Of a DNA stretch of 18,849 nt, positions 1 to 7,429 are shown piece after piece (positions within the stretch are counted from its first letter, which is position 1; every line of letters begins with the position of its first letter). The stretch lies in NCBI GenBank assembly GCA_023416455.1, contig JAEZHQ010000013.1, positions 1 through 18,849 on the forward strand, written 5' to 3'. The notes under the pieces are model-generated. The model was not told the DNA's origin. It was given only the letters and a program-made list of their open reading frames with translations, and searched no databases. Origin of the DNA: Pseudomonadota bacterium. Lineage in GTDB: Bacteria; Pseudomonadota; Alphaproteobacteria; Azospirillales; Azospirillaceae. The translations under genes and the position numbers were made by a program.

Positions 1-2
1 CG

Positions 3-248
3 ATCGTTGCGCGAGGCACGCTGCTGGCGGCGCTGGGCTATCGCGAGGACGATTCCGGCAAGCGCAGCCTCGACGTCCTGGTTTCGCGCCTGCGCAGAAA
101 AATAGAAATCACCATGGGCGGCAAGGCGCCGATTCAGACGGTGCACAACCGCGGTTACCTGTTTTCGGCTCCGGTGCGGGAAATCGGCTTTCCGGAAAAA
201 CAGGCTGATAGAACGCCCGGCAATGACGCTGAAAAATCGGTGAAGTGA
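3..248 (+). CDS. Response regulator, C-terminal winged-helix DNA-binding domain (5' truncated)
   Basis: Only the last 81 codons lie in the window; the gene enters from the left edge in frame from base 3 and stops with TGA at 246-248. The translation carries the hallmark end of an OmpR/PhoB-type Trans_reg_C domain: the recognition-helix segment SLDVLVSRLRRKIE followed by the wing with QTVHNRGYLF. Such proteins are DNA-binding outputs of two-component systems, normally with an N-terminal receiver domain, which would be off the left edge. After the wing there is a roughly 25-residue polar tail (PVREIGFPEKQAD onward) that is longer than in most family members. It converges on the catabolic operon that ends at 351, and nothing links it functionally to that operon. 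The domain assignment is solid; the specific regulator cannot be named. Confidence 0.88.
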   Translation: MVARGTLLAALGYREDDSGKRSLDVLVSRLRRKIEITMGGKAPIQTVHNRGYLFSAPVREIGFPEKQADRTPGNDAEKSVK

Positions 249-266
249 ACAGGCCGAATCGCTGAA

Positions 267-285
267 GGCACGGCGTAGCCGTGCC
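267..285. terminator. Stem-loop between convergent genes
   Basis: Perfect 8-bp inverted repeat GGCACGGC / GCCGTGCC with a 3-nt loop (GTA), 18 bp downstream of the response-regulator stop. No T-run follows directly, so it is at best a weak intrinsic terminator or an mRNA 3'-end stabiliser. The structure is plain in the sequence; its role is inferred. Confidence 0.45.
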
Positions 286-320
286 GGTTGAGGGCATTTC
301 CCGGGACTTTTTGAGTGTGA

Positions 321-350
321 TGCGGACGACGCCTTCAGGCGCCGTCCGCA
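321..350. terminator. Long hairpin abutting the end of the minus-strand operon
   Basis: Arms 321-333 (TGCGGACGACGCC) and 338-350 (GGCGCCGTCCGCA) pair over 13 bp with a single mismatch around a 4-nt loop TTCA. It begins directly after the TGA of the quinone-oxidoreductase-like gene (351-353), the last gene of the minus-strand operon, so it probably marks the transcript's 3' end. On the minus strand it is followed by an A-rich stretch (CACTCAAAAAGTC), not a U-tract, so classic intrinsic termination is not assured. A related shorter hairpin sits at 4577-4595. Confidence 0.5.
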
Positions 351-1328
351 TCAGTCGGGCACCAGGATCGAGGCGCCGGTGGTCTTGCGCCCTTCCAGCT
401 CCCGGTGCGCCCGCACCACCTCGCTCAGGGGGTAGCGCCGGCGGATGTCGACGGCGAGCCGCCCCGACCCGACCATGTCGAACAGTTCGGCCGCCATGAC
501 CTCCATCCGGGTCCGATCGGCGATGTGGGTGAAGATGCCGGGGCGGGTGAAGAACAGGGAGCCGCGCGACGCCAGGTCCCGCGAGTCGATGGGCGGCAGC
601 GGGCCGGAGGCGTTGCCGAAACTGACGAACATGCCCAGCGGCCGCAGACAGTCCAGCGACGTCCGGTAGGTGTCGCGGCCGACCGAGTCGTAGACCACCG
701 GCACGCCTTCGCCTCCGGTGATCGCGCGCACGCGGTCCACGACGTTCTCGCGGCCGTGGATGATGACGTGATGGCAGCCGTGGGCGAGCGCCACCTCGGC
801 CTTCTCGTCGCTGCCGACCGTGCCGATCACGGTCGCCCCCAGATGCCTGGCCCATTGGCTGAGCAGCAGCCCGACCCCGCCGGCCGCCGCGTGCAGCAGG
901 ATGACGTCGCCGGGTTTGACCGGGTAGGTCTGGCGGAGCAGATACTGCGCGGTCAGCCCCCGCACCATCATGGTGGCGGCGGTCTCGAAGGGCAGGGCAT
1001 CCGGCAAGCGCAGCAGGGCGGCGGCCGGCATCACCCGGGCGGTGGCGTAGGCGCCGAGGACCCGGTGGGCGTAGGCGACCCGGTCGCCGGGGGCCAGCCC
1101 CTCCACCCCGGGTCCGATCTCCTCGACCACGCCCGCCGCCTCCACGCCGAGGCCGGTGGGCAGCGGGTGCGGGTACTGGCCGGAGCGGTAGTAGACGTCC
1201 AGGAAATTCAGCCCGACCGCATGCTGGCGCACCAGCACCTCGCCGGGGCCGGGCGGTGCCAGGGTGGCGGCGGCGTAGACCATGACCTCCGGCCCGCCGG
1301 TGCGGTCGATGCGAACCGTTCTGTTCAT
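351..1328 (-). CDS. Zinc-free NADPH:quinone oxidoreductase-like MDR protein
   Basis: 325-residue member of the medium-chain dehydrogenase/reductase superfamily, quinone oxidoreductase (QOR) branch. The N-terminal half has the GroES-like fold signature (PGPGEVLVR at about 27-34, GVEAAGVVEEIG at 61-72, PGDRVAY at 80-86). The C-terminal half is a Rossmann domain with the nucleotide motif HAAAGGVG at 146-153. The cysteine/histidine zinc ligands of alcohol dehydrogenases are absent, as expected for QOR. Family members reduce quinones or alpha,beta-unsaturated carbonyls with NADPH; here it could act on an enone intermediate. I chose ATG 1328 (MNRTVRI) because AGGA lies 4-8 nt upstream and the reading frame further upstream overlaps the preceding gene and lacks family sequence. 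It is the last gene of the operon, 43 bp after the hydratase stop. The family is sure; the substrate is unknown. Confidence 0.9.
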   Translation of the reverse strand: MNRTVRIDRTGGPEVMVYAAATLAPPGPGEVLVRQHAVGLNFLDVYYRSGQYPHPLPTGLGVEAAGVVEEIGPGVEGLAPGDRVAYAHRVLGAYATARVMPAAALLRLPDALPFETAATMMVRGLTAQYLLRQTYPVKPGDVILLHAAAGGVGLLLSQWARHLGATVIGTVGSDEKAEVALAHGCHHVIIHGRENVVDRVRAITGGEGVPVVYDSVGRDTYRTSLDCLRPLGMFVSFGNASGPLPPIDSRDLASRGSLFFTRPGIFTHIADRTRMEVMAAELFDMVGSGRLAVDIRRRYPLSEVVRAHRELEGRKTTGASILVPD

Positions 1329-1371
1329 CCGTTCCTGCCCTTCGTGTGGGGGTGGGGGTGTCGAGCCGGCG

Positions 1372-2169
1372 TCAATCCTCGGCGAAGACCGGCGGGCGCT
1401 TTTCGATGAAGGCGGTGACCGCTTCCCGGTGCTGCGTGGTCTTGTGCGCCATCGCCTGGAAGCCGGCCGAGATTTCAAGCAGCGATTCCAGGCGCATGTG
1501 CTGGCCCTCGCGGAGCAGGCGCTTGGTCATGCGCAGCGTCGGGCCGGGATTGGCGGCGATGCGGGCGGCCAGCCGGCCGGCCTCGGCCAGCAGCTCGCCC
1601 GCCGGCACCACGCGGGACACCAGACCGCAGGCCAGCGCCTCGGCGGCGGTCAGCGGATCGCCGGTGAAGGACATCTCCGCCGCCTTCGATTCGCCGACCA
1701 CGCGCGGCAGCAGCCAGGCCCCGCCGTCGCCGGGCACGATGCCGACCTTGATGAAGCTCTCGGCGAAGGTCGCCGTCTCGGACGCGATGCGGATGTCGCA
1801 CATGCAGGTCAGGTCGCAGCCGGCGCCGATGGCCGGGCCGTTGACCGCGGCGATGGTCGGGACGTCCAGATTGTAGAGGGCCAGCGGCAGGCGCTGGATG
1901 CCGTTGCGGTACTCCTCGCGGATGCGCGCCGGGGCGATGTCCTGCTCGAAGAAGCGCTTCATGTCCTTGACGTTGCCGCCGGAACTGAAGACCGGTCCGG
2001 CCCCGGTCACGATGACCACCCGCACCGACGGGTCGGTGCGGATGCGCTCGCAGGCGGCGACGAACTCCGGCACGGCGCTGTTGCCGGTCAAGGCGTTGCG
2101 GGTCTCCGGCTGGTTCATCGTCAGGGTGACGATGCCGCCGTTCTGCTCGTACTTCAGGAACTCGGTCAA
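1372..2169 (-). CDS. Enoyl-CoA hydratase/isomerase (crotonase) family protein, TTG start
   Basis: 265 residues, normal size for a crotonase. The oxyanion-hole segments are present (GPVFSSGGNVKDM near 58-70 and NGPAIGAGCDL at 110-120). So is the helix after them (FAESFIKVGIVPGDGGAWLL, 135-154). By eye-alignment to rat mitochondrial hydratase, the second catalytic glutamate is kept (Glu165 in KAAEMSFTGD) but the first (Glu144 in rat) is Phe139, with an unusual Asp148 in PGDGG. It may therefore be an isomerase, hydrolase or atypical hydratase. The start is TTG at 2169: GGGAG sits 7 nt upstream, family sequence begins there (TEFLKYEQ), and the farther upstream frame is low-complexity. In context it would act after the acyl-CoA dehydrogenases in beta-oxidation. 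It is separated from them by a 173-bp stem-loop region, so it may be expressed at a different level. Confidence 0.9.
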   Translation of the reverse strand: MTEFLKYEQNGGIVTLTMNQPETRNALTGNSAVPEFVAACERIRTDPSVRVVIVTGAGPVFSSGGNVKDMKRFFEQDIAPARIREEYRNGIQRLPLALYNLDVPTIAAVNGPAIGAGCDLTCMCDIRIASETATFAESFIKVGIVPGDGGAWLLPRVVGESKAAEMSFTGDPLTAAEALACGLVSRVVPAGELLAEAGRLAARIAANPGPTLRMTKRLLREGQHMRLESLLEISAGFQAMAHKTTQHREAVTAFIEKRPPVFAED

Positions 2170-2214
2170 GGACGGTCTCCCGGTGGGCGTCGTGCGAAGG
2201 GGGGCGGCGTCATA

Positions 2215-2307
2215 CCAGCGGCACCGGTCTTTGACCGGTGCCGCTGGAGGGCCGCGACGGCGGCCCCGCGGGCTCATGCCCGCGGAGCCAAGGGGCCGGA
2301 CGGCCCC
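2215..2307. repeat. Cluster of four perfect stem-loops between two operon genes
   Basis: Within the 173-bp gap 2170-2342 there are four consecutive inverted repeats. First, 2215-2229 with 2233-2247 (CCAGCGGCACCGGTC / its exact complement, 15 bp, loop TTT). Second, 2249-2255 with 2260-2266 (GGGCCGC, loop GACG). Third, 2266-2273 with 2278-2285 (CCGCGGGC, loop TCAT). Fourth, 2292-2297 with 2302-2307 (GGGGCC, loop GGAC). The 13-mer CGGCCCCGCGGGC occurs twice (2261-2273 and 2301-2313). This resembles a REP/BIME-type element or an intercistronic processing and stabilisation site. No long U-tract accompanies it. Confidence 0.7.
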
Positions 2308-2342
2308 GCGGGCAATTGAGGAAGGCTTTTGATGGGTCACCA

Positions 2343-3380
2343 TCACATGCCGTTGGTATCAGGCGCCCGGGGTGACAGGGCGGTGCGGATGAAGTCCAGC
2401 ACCGGCCCGTCGGTGCCGTGCACCAGCGCCTCGCCCAGCCGGCGGTTCCAGTAGCTTTCCGAACCGCCGGCGAGGCGCCAGGCGTGCAGGCGCCGGGTGT
2501 GGAGTTGCAGGTCGAACTCCTCGGTGATCCCGATGGCGCCGTGCACCGCGTGGCCGAGGGACGCCACCACCACCGCGGCCTCGCTGGTGCGCGCCTTGGC
2601 GAGCGCGGCCAGCATCGGATCGGGCAGGGGGCCGGCCGAGCCGCAGCCCATGCGGGCGGCCATGCGGGCCGCCGCCACCTGTTCGGCCATGACGCTGAGG
2701 TGATGCTGGATCGCCTGGAACTTGCCCACGCTGCGTCCGAACTGCGTCCGTTCGTTGGCGTGGTTGAGGGCGCTGCGGAAGACGCTGTCCATGGCGCCGG
2801 CCAGCTGGGCCGCGTACAGGGCGGCCTCGGCCGCCCGCCAGTCGGGGGGTGTCGCCGGCCGCAGCCGTGCCGCCGCCGCGTCGCGGCCGGTCCAGCGCAG
2901 ATCGGCGTCCACCGAATGGTGGCCCCGCCGGGTCTTCTCCGCCGCCGCCGCCGCCGTCGGCAGCAGGGCCAACTCCGCGCCGAGATCGACCAGCACCCAG
3001 TCGGCAACCGCGCCATAGGCGACCCCCCGGCACAGCAGCGGGCCGTCCGCCCCGGCGCCGTGGAGCCGGGCGAGGGCGATGGAGCCCTCCGGCGCGGCCA
3101 CGCCGTCCGCGGTCAGCACGGCGCGGGCCATCATGGTCTGCGCCAGCGGCAAGGGCAGGGCGTGCCGGCCGCAAGCCTCGATGATCGGCTGGGCCTCGTG
3201 GAGGCCGAGCCCGACACCGCCATGCTCTTCGGCCACCAGGGCGTCGGCGAAGCCTCCCTCCTGGATCGCCGCCCACAGCGCGGCCGTCGGCCCGCCGCCC
3301 TCGATCTCCCGCACCACGCGCGGCGTGCAGCGGTCGCGGAAGAGCTGCTCCACCGCATCCGTCAGCATACTGTCCATCAT
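2343..3380 (-). CDS. Acyl-CoA dehydrogenase, small/non-catalytic-type subunit
   Basis: About 345 residues, shorter than the roughly 380 of ordinary acyl-CoA dehydrogenases. The C-terminal helical domain is recognisable: ERTQFGRSVGKFQAIQHHL (FAD and dimer contact) and HAVHGAIGITEEFDLQLHTRR. The N-terminal half keeps EEHGGVGLGL but the middle beta-domain is compact and divergent. At the two places where family members carry the catalytic base I see no suitable glutamate: AAQLAGAMDS in the isovaleryl-CoA-dehydrogenase-type region and GGSESYW near the C-terminus. This pattern is typical of the second subunit of heteromeric steroid-type FadE enzymes. Three consecutive ATGs occur (3383, 3380, 3377); GAGGTGG lies just upstream, so the second (5-nt spacing) or third is the likeliest start. 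It begins 9 bp after the stop of the partner gene, consistent with co-translation. Confidence 0.88.
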   Translation of the reverse strand: MMDSMLTDAVEQLFRDRCTPRVVREIEGGGPTAALWAAIQEGGFADALVAEEHGGVGLGLHEAQPIIEACGRHALPLPLAQTMMARAVLTADGVAAPEGSIALARLHGAGADGPLLCRGVAYGAVADWVLVDLGAELALLPTAAAAAEKTRRGHHSVDADLRWTGRDAAAARLRPATPPDWRAAEAALYAAQLAGAMDSVFRSALNHANERTQFGRSVGKFQAIQHHLSVMAEQVAAARMAARMGCGSAGPLPDPMLAALAKARTSEAAVVVASLGHAVHGAIGITEEFDLQLHTRRLHAWRLAGGSESYWNRRLGEALVHGTDGPVLDFIRTALSPRAPDTNGM

Positions 3381-3389
3381 CATGCCACC

Positions 3390-4541
3390 TCAGCGCAGGC
3401 CAAGACCGCGCGCGATCATGCCGCGCAGCACTTCGCGGGTACCGCCCCGCAGGGAAAAGGACGGCGCCACCTGGGTCGTGTAGGCCAGGATGCGCGCCAG
3501 CTCGTCGGGCAGGGGGGCGTCGGGGCAGGCGTGCAGGGCGTCGGCGATGAGCGTCGGGGTGAGCTGCTCCAGCTCGGTCCCCAGATCCTTCACCAGCGCC
3601 GCCTCCACCACCGGGCTTTCGTTGCGGGCCAGCTTGCCGGTGATCGCCACCGACATGGCCCGCAGCACCGCCAGATGCGCCACCAGCTTGCCCGCCAGGG
3701 CCAGCGACTGCGCGCTGGGGCGGTCCTGCCGGCGCAGGAAGGCCAGCCACTCGTTCACCAGCACGACGCAGGAATAGAGCCGTTCCGGGCCGCTGCGCTC
3801 GAAGGCCAGCTCGGCGGTGACCTGGCTCCAGCCGCTGCCTTCCTCGCCGACCAGGGCGTCCTCGGGCAGGTCGACGTCGGTGAAGAACACCTCGCAGAAA
3901 TGCGCGTCGCCGGCCAGATCGGCGATCGGGCGCACCGTGACGCCGGGCAGCGACAGGTCGACGATGAGCTGGGACAGTCCCTTGTGGCGGTCTTCCGGGC
4001 CGCCGGAGGTGCGCACCAGAGCGATCATCCAGTGCGAATGCTGGGCGTAGGTGGTCCAGATCTTCTGGCCGTTCAGCCGCCAGCCCCGGTCGGTCCGCAC
4101 CGCGCGGGTGCGCACGCTGGCCAGATCCGACCCGGCGTTGGGCTCGCTCATGCCGATGCAGAAGAAGCCTTCGCCCCGGCAGATGCGCGGCAGATAGAAC
4201 CGCTTCTGCGCCTCGGTGCCGTATTTGGCCAGCAGCGGCCCGCTCTGGCGGTCGGCGAACCAGTGGGCCGCCACCGGGGCGCCGGCGTTCAGCAGTTCCT
4301 CGATCAGCACGTAACGGGCGAAGGGGCTGCGTCCCCCGCCGCCATACTCGGTCGGCAGGGTGAGGCCGAGCCATCCCCGCGCGCCGAGCGCGCGGCTGAA
4401 CGCGGCATCGAAGCCCGACCAGGAGCGCGCCCGCCTCTCGGCGGGGATGGTCGCCATGGCGTCCTTCAGGAAGGCGCGAACCTCCGGACGCAACGCCTCG
4501 TCCTCGGGCGGTATGGCGGTCGGTGAAAGTTGGTCCAGCAT
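3390..4541 (-). CDS. Acyl-CoA dehydrogenase, catalytic-type subunit
   Basis: 383 residues with full acyl-CoA dehydrogenase layout: an N-terminal helical domain (LTLPTEYGGGG at 60-70), the FAD/substrate loop GMSEPNAGSD at 130-139, the second signature NGQKIWTTYAQHSHW at 157-171, and the C-terminal FAD-binding end GGTREVLRGMIARGLG. Glu248 in AELAFERSG lies at the position used as catalytic base in isovaleryl-CoA dehydrogenase-type enzymes, while the medium-chain-type position (Glu376 in MCAD) is glycine. It oxidises an acyl-CoA to the 2-enoyl-CoA, passing electrons to ETF. I prefer ATG 4541 (MLDQLSP); TTG 4550 is also open but its only GAGG is a single base away. It is immediately followed by the smaller dehydrogenase, suggesting a heterotetramer. 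The substrate is unknown, possibly bulky. Confidence 0.93.
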   Translation of the reverse strand: MLDQLSPTAIPPEDEALRPEVRAFLKDAMATIPAERRARSWSGFDAAFSRALGARGWLGLTLPTEYGGGGRSPFARYVLIEELLNAGAPVAAHWFADRQSGPLLAKYGTEAQKRFYLPRICRGEGFFCIGMSEPNAGSDLASVRTRAVRTDRGWRLNGQKIWTTYAQHSHWMIALVRTSGGPEDRHKGLSQLIVDLSLPGVTVRPIADLAGDAHFCEVFFTDVDLPEDALVGEEGSGWSQVTAELAFERSGPERLYSCVVLVNEWLAFLRRQDRPSAQSLALAGKLVAHLAVLRAMSVAITGKLARNESPVVEAALVKDLGTELEQLTPTLIADALHACPDAPLPDELARILAYTTQVAPSFSLRGGTREVLRGMIARGLGLR

Positions 4542-4576
4542 TCCGGGCAAGCCTCGACTTCGGGTCGTTCCTGTGG

Positions 4577-4595
4577 CGGCGCCTTCACGGCGCCG
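4577..4595. repeat. Intercistronic hairpin
   Basis: Perfect 7-bp inverted repeat CGGCGCC / GGCGCCG with loop TTCAC, in the 94-bp gap between the CoA-transferase and acyl-CoA dehydrogenase genes. It shares the core GCCTTCA and GGCGCCGTCC with the hairpin at 321-350, so both may belong to one small repeat family. No U-tract follows on either strand. Confidence 0.45.
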
Positions 4596-4635
4596 TCCCT
4601 ATGAATCGTCATGGATTGTTCATCGCCGGGCGGGA

Positions 4636-5859
<1,224 letters not shown>

Positions 5860-5916
5860 GAACGTTGCTCCCTTTCCCCGACCCCGGCGACCGCAACCGA
5901 TCGCCGGGCCTCCGCT

Positions 5917-7365
5917 TCAGCCGGGCGTCGTGTAGGCGGTCTTCAGGACGGTGTAGAAATCCACCGCCGCCCGGCCCTGCTCGCGCGGGCCGTAGGACGA
6001 CCCCTTCCGGCCGCCGAAGGGGACGTGGTAGTTCAGGCCCGTGGTCGCCTGGTTGACCTTGACGACGCCGGCCACGATGTTGCGCTTGAAGTGCGAGGCG
6101 TGCTTGAGGCTGGACGTGCAGATGCCGGCCGACAGCCCGAACTCGGTGTCGTTGGCCACCGCCAGGGCCTCGTCGTAATCGCGGACCCGCAACACCGCCG
6201 CCACCGGGCCGAAGATTTCCTCCCGGCTGATGCGCATGGCGGGGGTGGCCTCGGTGAACAGGGCCGGTTGCAGGAAATGGCCGTCGGTGGGCCGGCGCAG
6301 CACCTCGCCGCCCCAGCGCAGCCGGGCGCCGTCCTCCCGGCCGATGGCGATGTAGCGGAGATCCTGGTCGAGCTGGTTGCGATCGACCACCGGGCCGATG
6401 TGGGTGGCGCGGTCGAGGGCGTGCCCGACCGTCAGCCCCTTCAGCCGCTCCAGGAGCGCCGCGACGAAGCGGTCGTGGATTCCCTCGGTGACGACGAGGC
6501 GCGACGAGGCGGTGCAGCGCTGCCCGGTCGAAAGGAAGGCGCCGTCGACGGCGCACTCGACCGCAAGATCGAGGTCGGCGTCGTCCAGGACCACCAGCGG
6601 GTTCTTGCCGCCCATTTCGAGCTGCATCCGCTTCATGGTGGGCGAGGCGACGCAGGCGGCGGCGATGCGCCGGCCGGTGGCGACCGATCCGGTGAAGCTG
6701 ACGGCGTCGACGTCGCGGTGTTCGGTCAGCACCCGCCCGACCGCCGAGCCGGGGCCCATCACCAGATTGAGGACGCCGGCCGGCAGGCCGGCGCGCACCA
6801 GTATGTCGACCAGCGCCCAGGCCGATCCCGGCACCAGATCCGCCGGCTTGAACACCACCGTGTTGCCGTAGGCGAGGGCAGGCGCGATCTTCCAGGCGGG
6901 AATGGCGATCGGGAAGTTCCACGGCGTGATGATGCCGACCACGCCGACCGGTTCGCGCGTGACCTCGACGGCGCTGTCGCCGGTCATGCCGGCCAGCCAT
7001 TGCCCCTCGATGCGCAGCGCCTCGCCGGCCATGAAGGCGAAGACATGGCCGGCACGGACGACCTCGCCGACGCCTTCGGCCAGGATCTTGCCCTCCTCGC
7101 GGGAGAGAAGCCGTCCCAGCTCCTCGCGGCGGTCGAGAATCTCCCGCGAGGCGCGCATCAGGATGTCGTGCCGCTCCTGAAGCGGCGTGCGCGACCAGCC
7201 GGGCAGCGCCGCCCTGGCCGCCGCGATGGCCCGTTCGGTGGCGGCGGCATCGGCGCGGGCATAGGCGCCGATGACGTCGGACAGGTCGGAGGGGTTGAGG
7301 TTGTCGGTGGTCCCGGTGCCCTCGTCCCAGGCGCCGGCGATCCAGTTCTTGTGAAGCGATGTCAT
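5917..7365 (-). CDS. NAD(P)-dependent aldehyde dehydrogenase
   Basis: 482-residue classical ALDH. Catalytic and cofactor residues are all visible: Asn150 in TPWNFPIAIP, Lys173 in VVFKPADL, the NAD-fold motif FTGSVATG at 224-231, general base Glu250 in LEMGGKN, nucleophile Cys284 in GQRCTAS, and Glu383 in EEIFGPV. It oxidises an aldehyde to the carboxylate. The overall wording is closest, from memory, to bacterial ALDHs annotated as 2-oxoglutarate-semialdehyde/2,5-dioxovalerate dehydrogenases, which take short chains with a distal carboxylate, but I cannot fix the substrate. ATG 7365 follows a strong GGAGGA. Lying directly after the ThDP enzyme, it probably removes the aldehyde that enzyme releases and hands an acid to the CoA-transferase downstream. 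Confidence 0.95.
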   Translation of the reverse strand: MTSLHKNWIAGAWDEGTGTTDNLNPSDLSDVIGAYARADAAATERAIAAARAALPGWSRTPLQERHDILMRASREILDRREELGRLLSREEGKILAEGVGEVVRAGHVFAFMAGEALRIEGQWLAGMTGDSAVEVTREPVGVVGIITPWNFPIAIPAWKIAPALAYGNTVVFKPADLVPGSAWALVDILVRAGLPAGVLNLVMGPGSAVGRVLTEHRDVDAVSFTGSVATGRRIAAACVASPTMKRMQLEMGGKNPLVVLDDADLDLAVECAVDGAFLSTGQRCTASSRLVVTEGIHDRFVAALLERLKGLTVGHALDRATHIGPVVDRNQLDQDLRYIAIGREDGARLRWGGEVLRRPTDGHFLQPALFTEATPAMRISREEIFGPVAAVLRVRDYDEALAVANDTEFGLSAGICTSSLKHASHFKRNIVAGVVKVNQATTGLNYHVPFGGRKGSSYGPREQGRAAVDFYTVLKTAYTTPG

Positions 7366-7429
7366 GCGTCGTTTCCTCCGCGAAGGCGAAGCGCCGGGGC
7401 GGTGCGTGAAGGCCGGGCGCCGGGCGGCG

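Noticed and set aside
2941..2955. GCC trinucleotide run in the smaller acyl-CoA dehydrogenase as a phase-variable repeat
   Set aside because: Only four or five units, in-frame (alanine run), and such runs are expected at this base composition.
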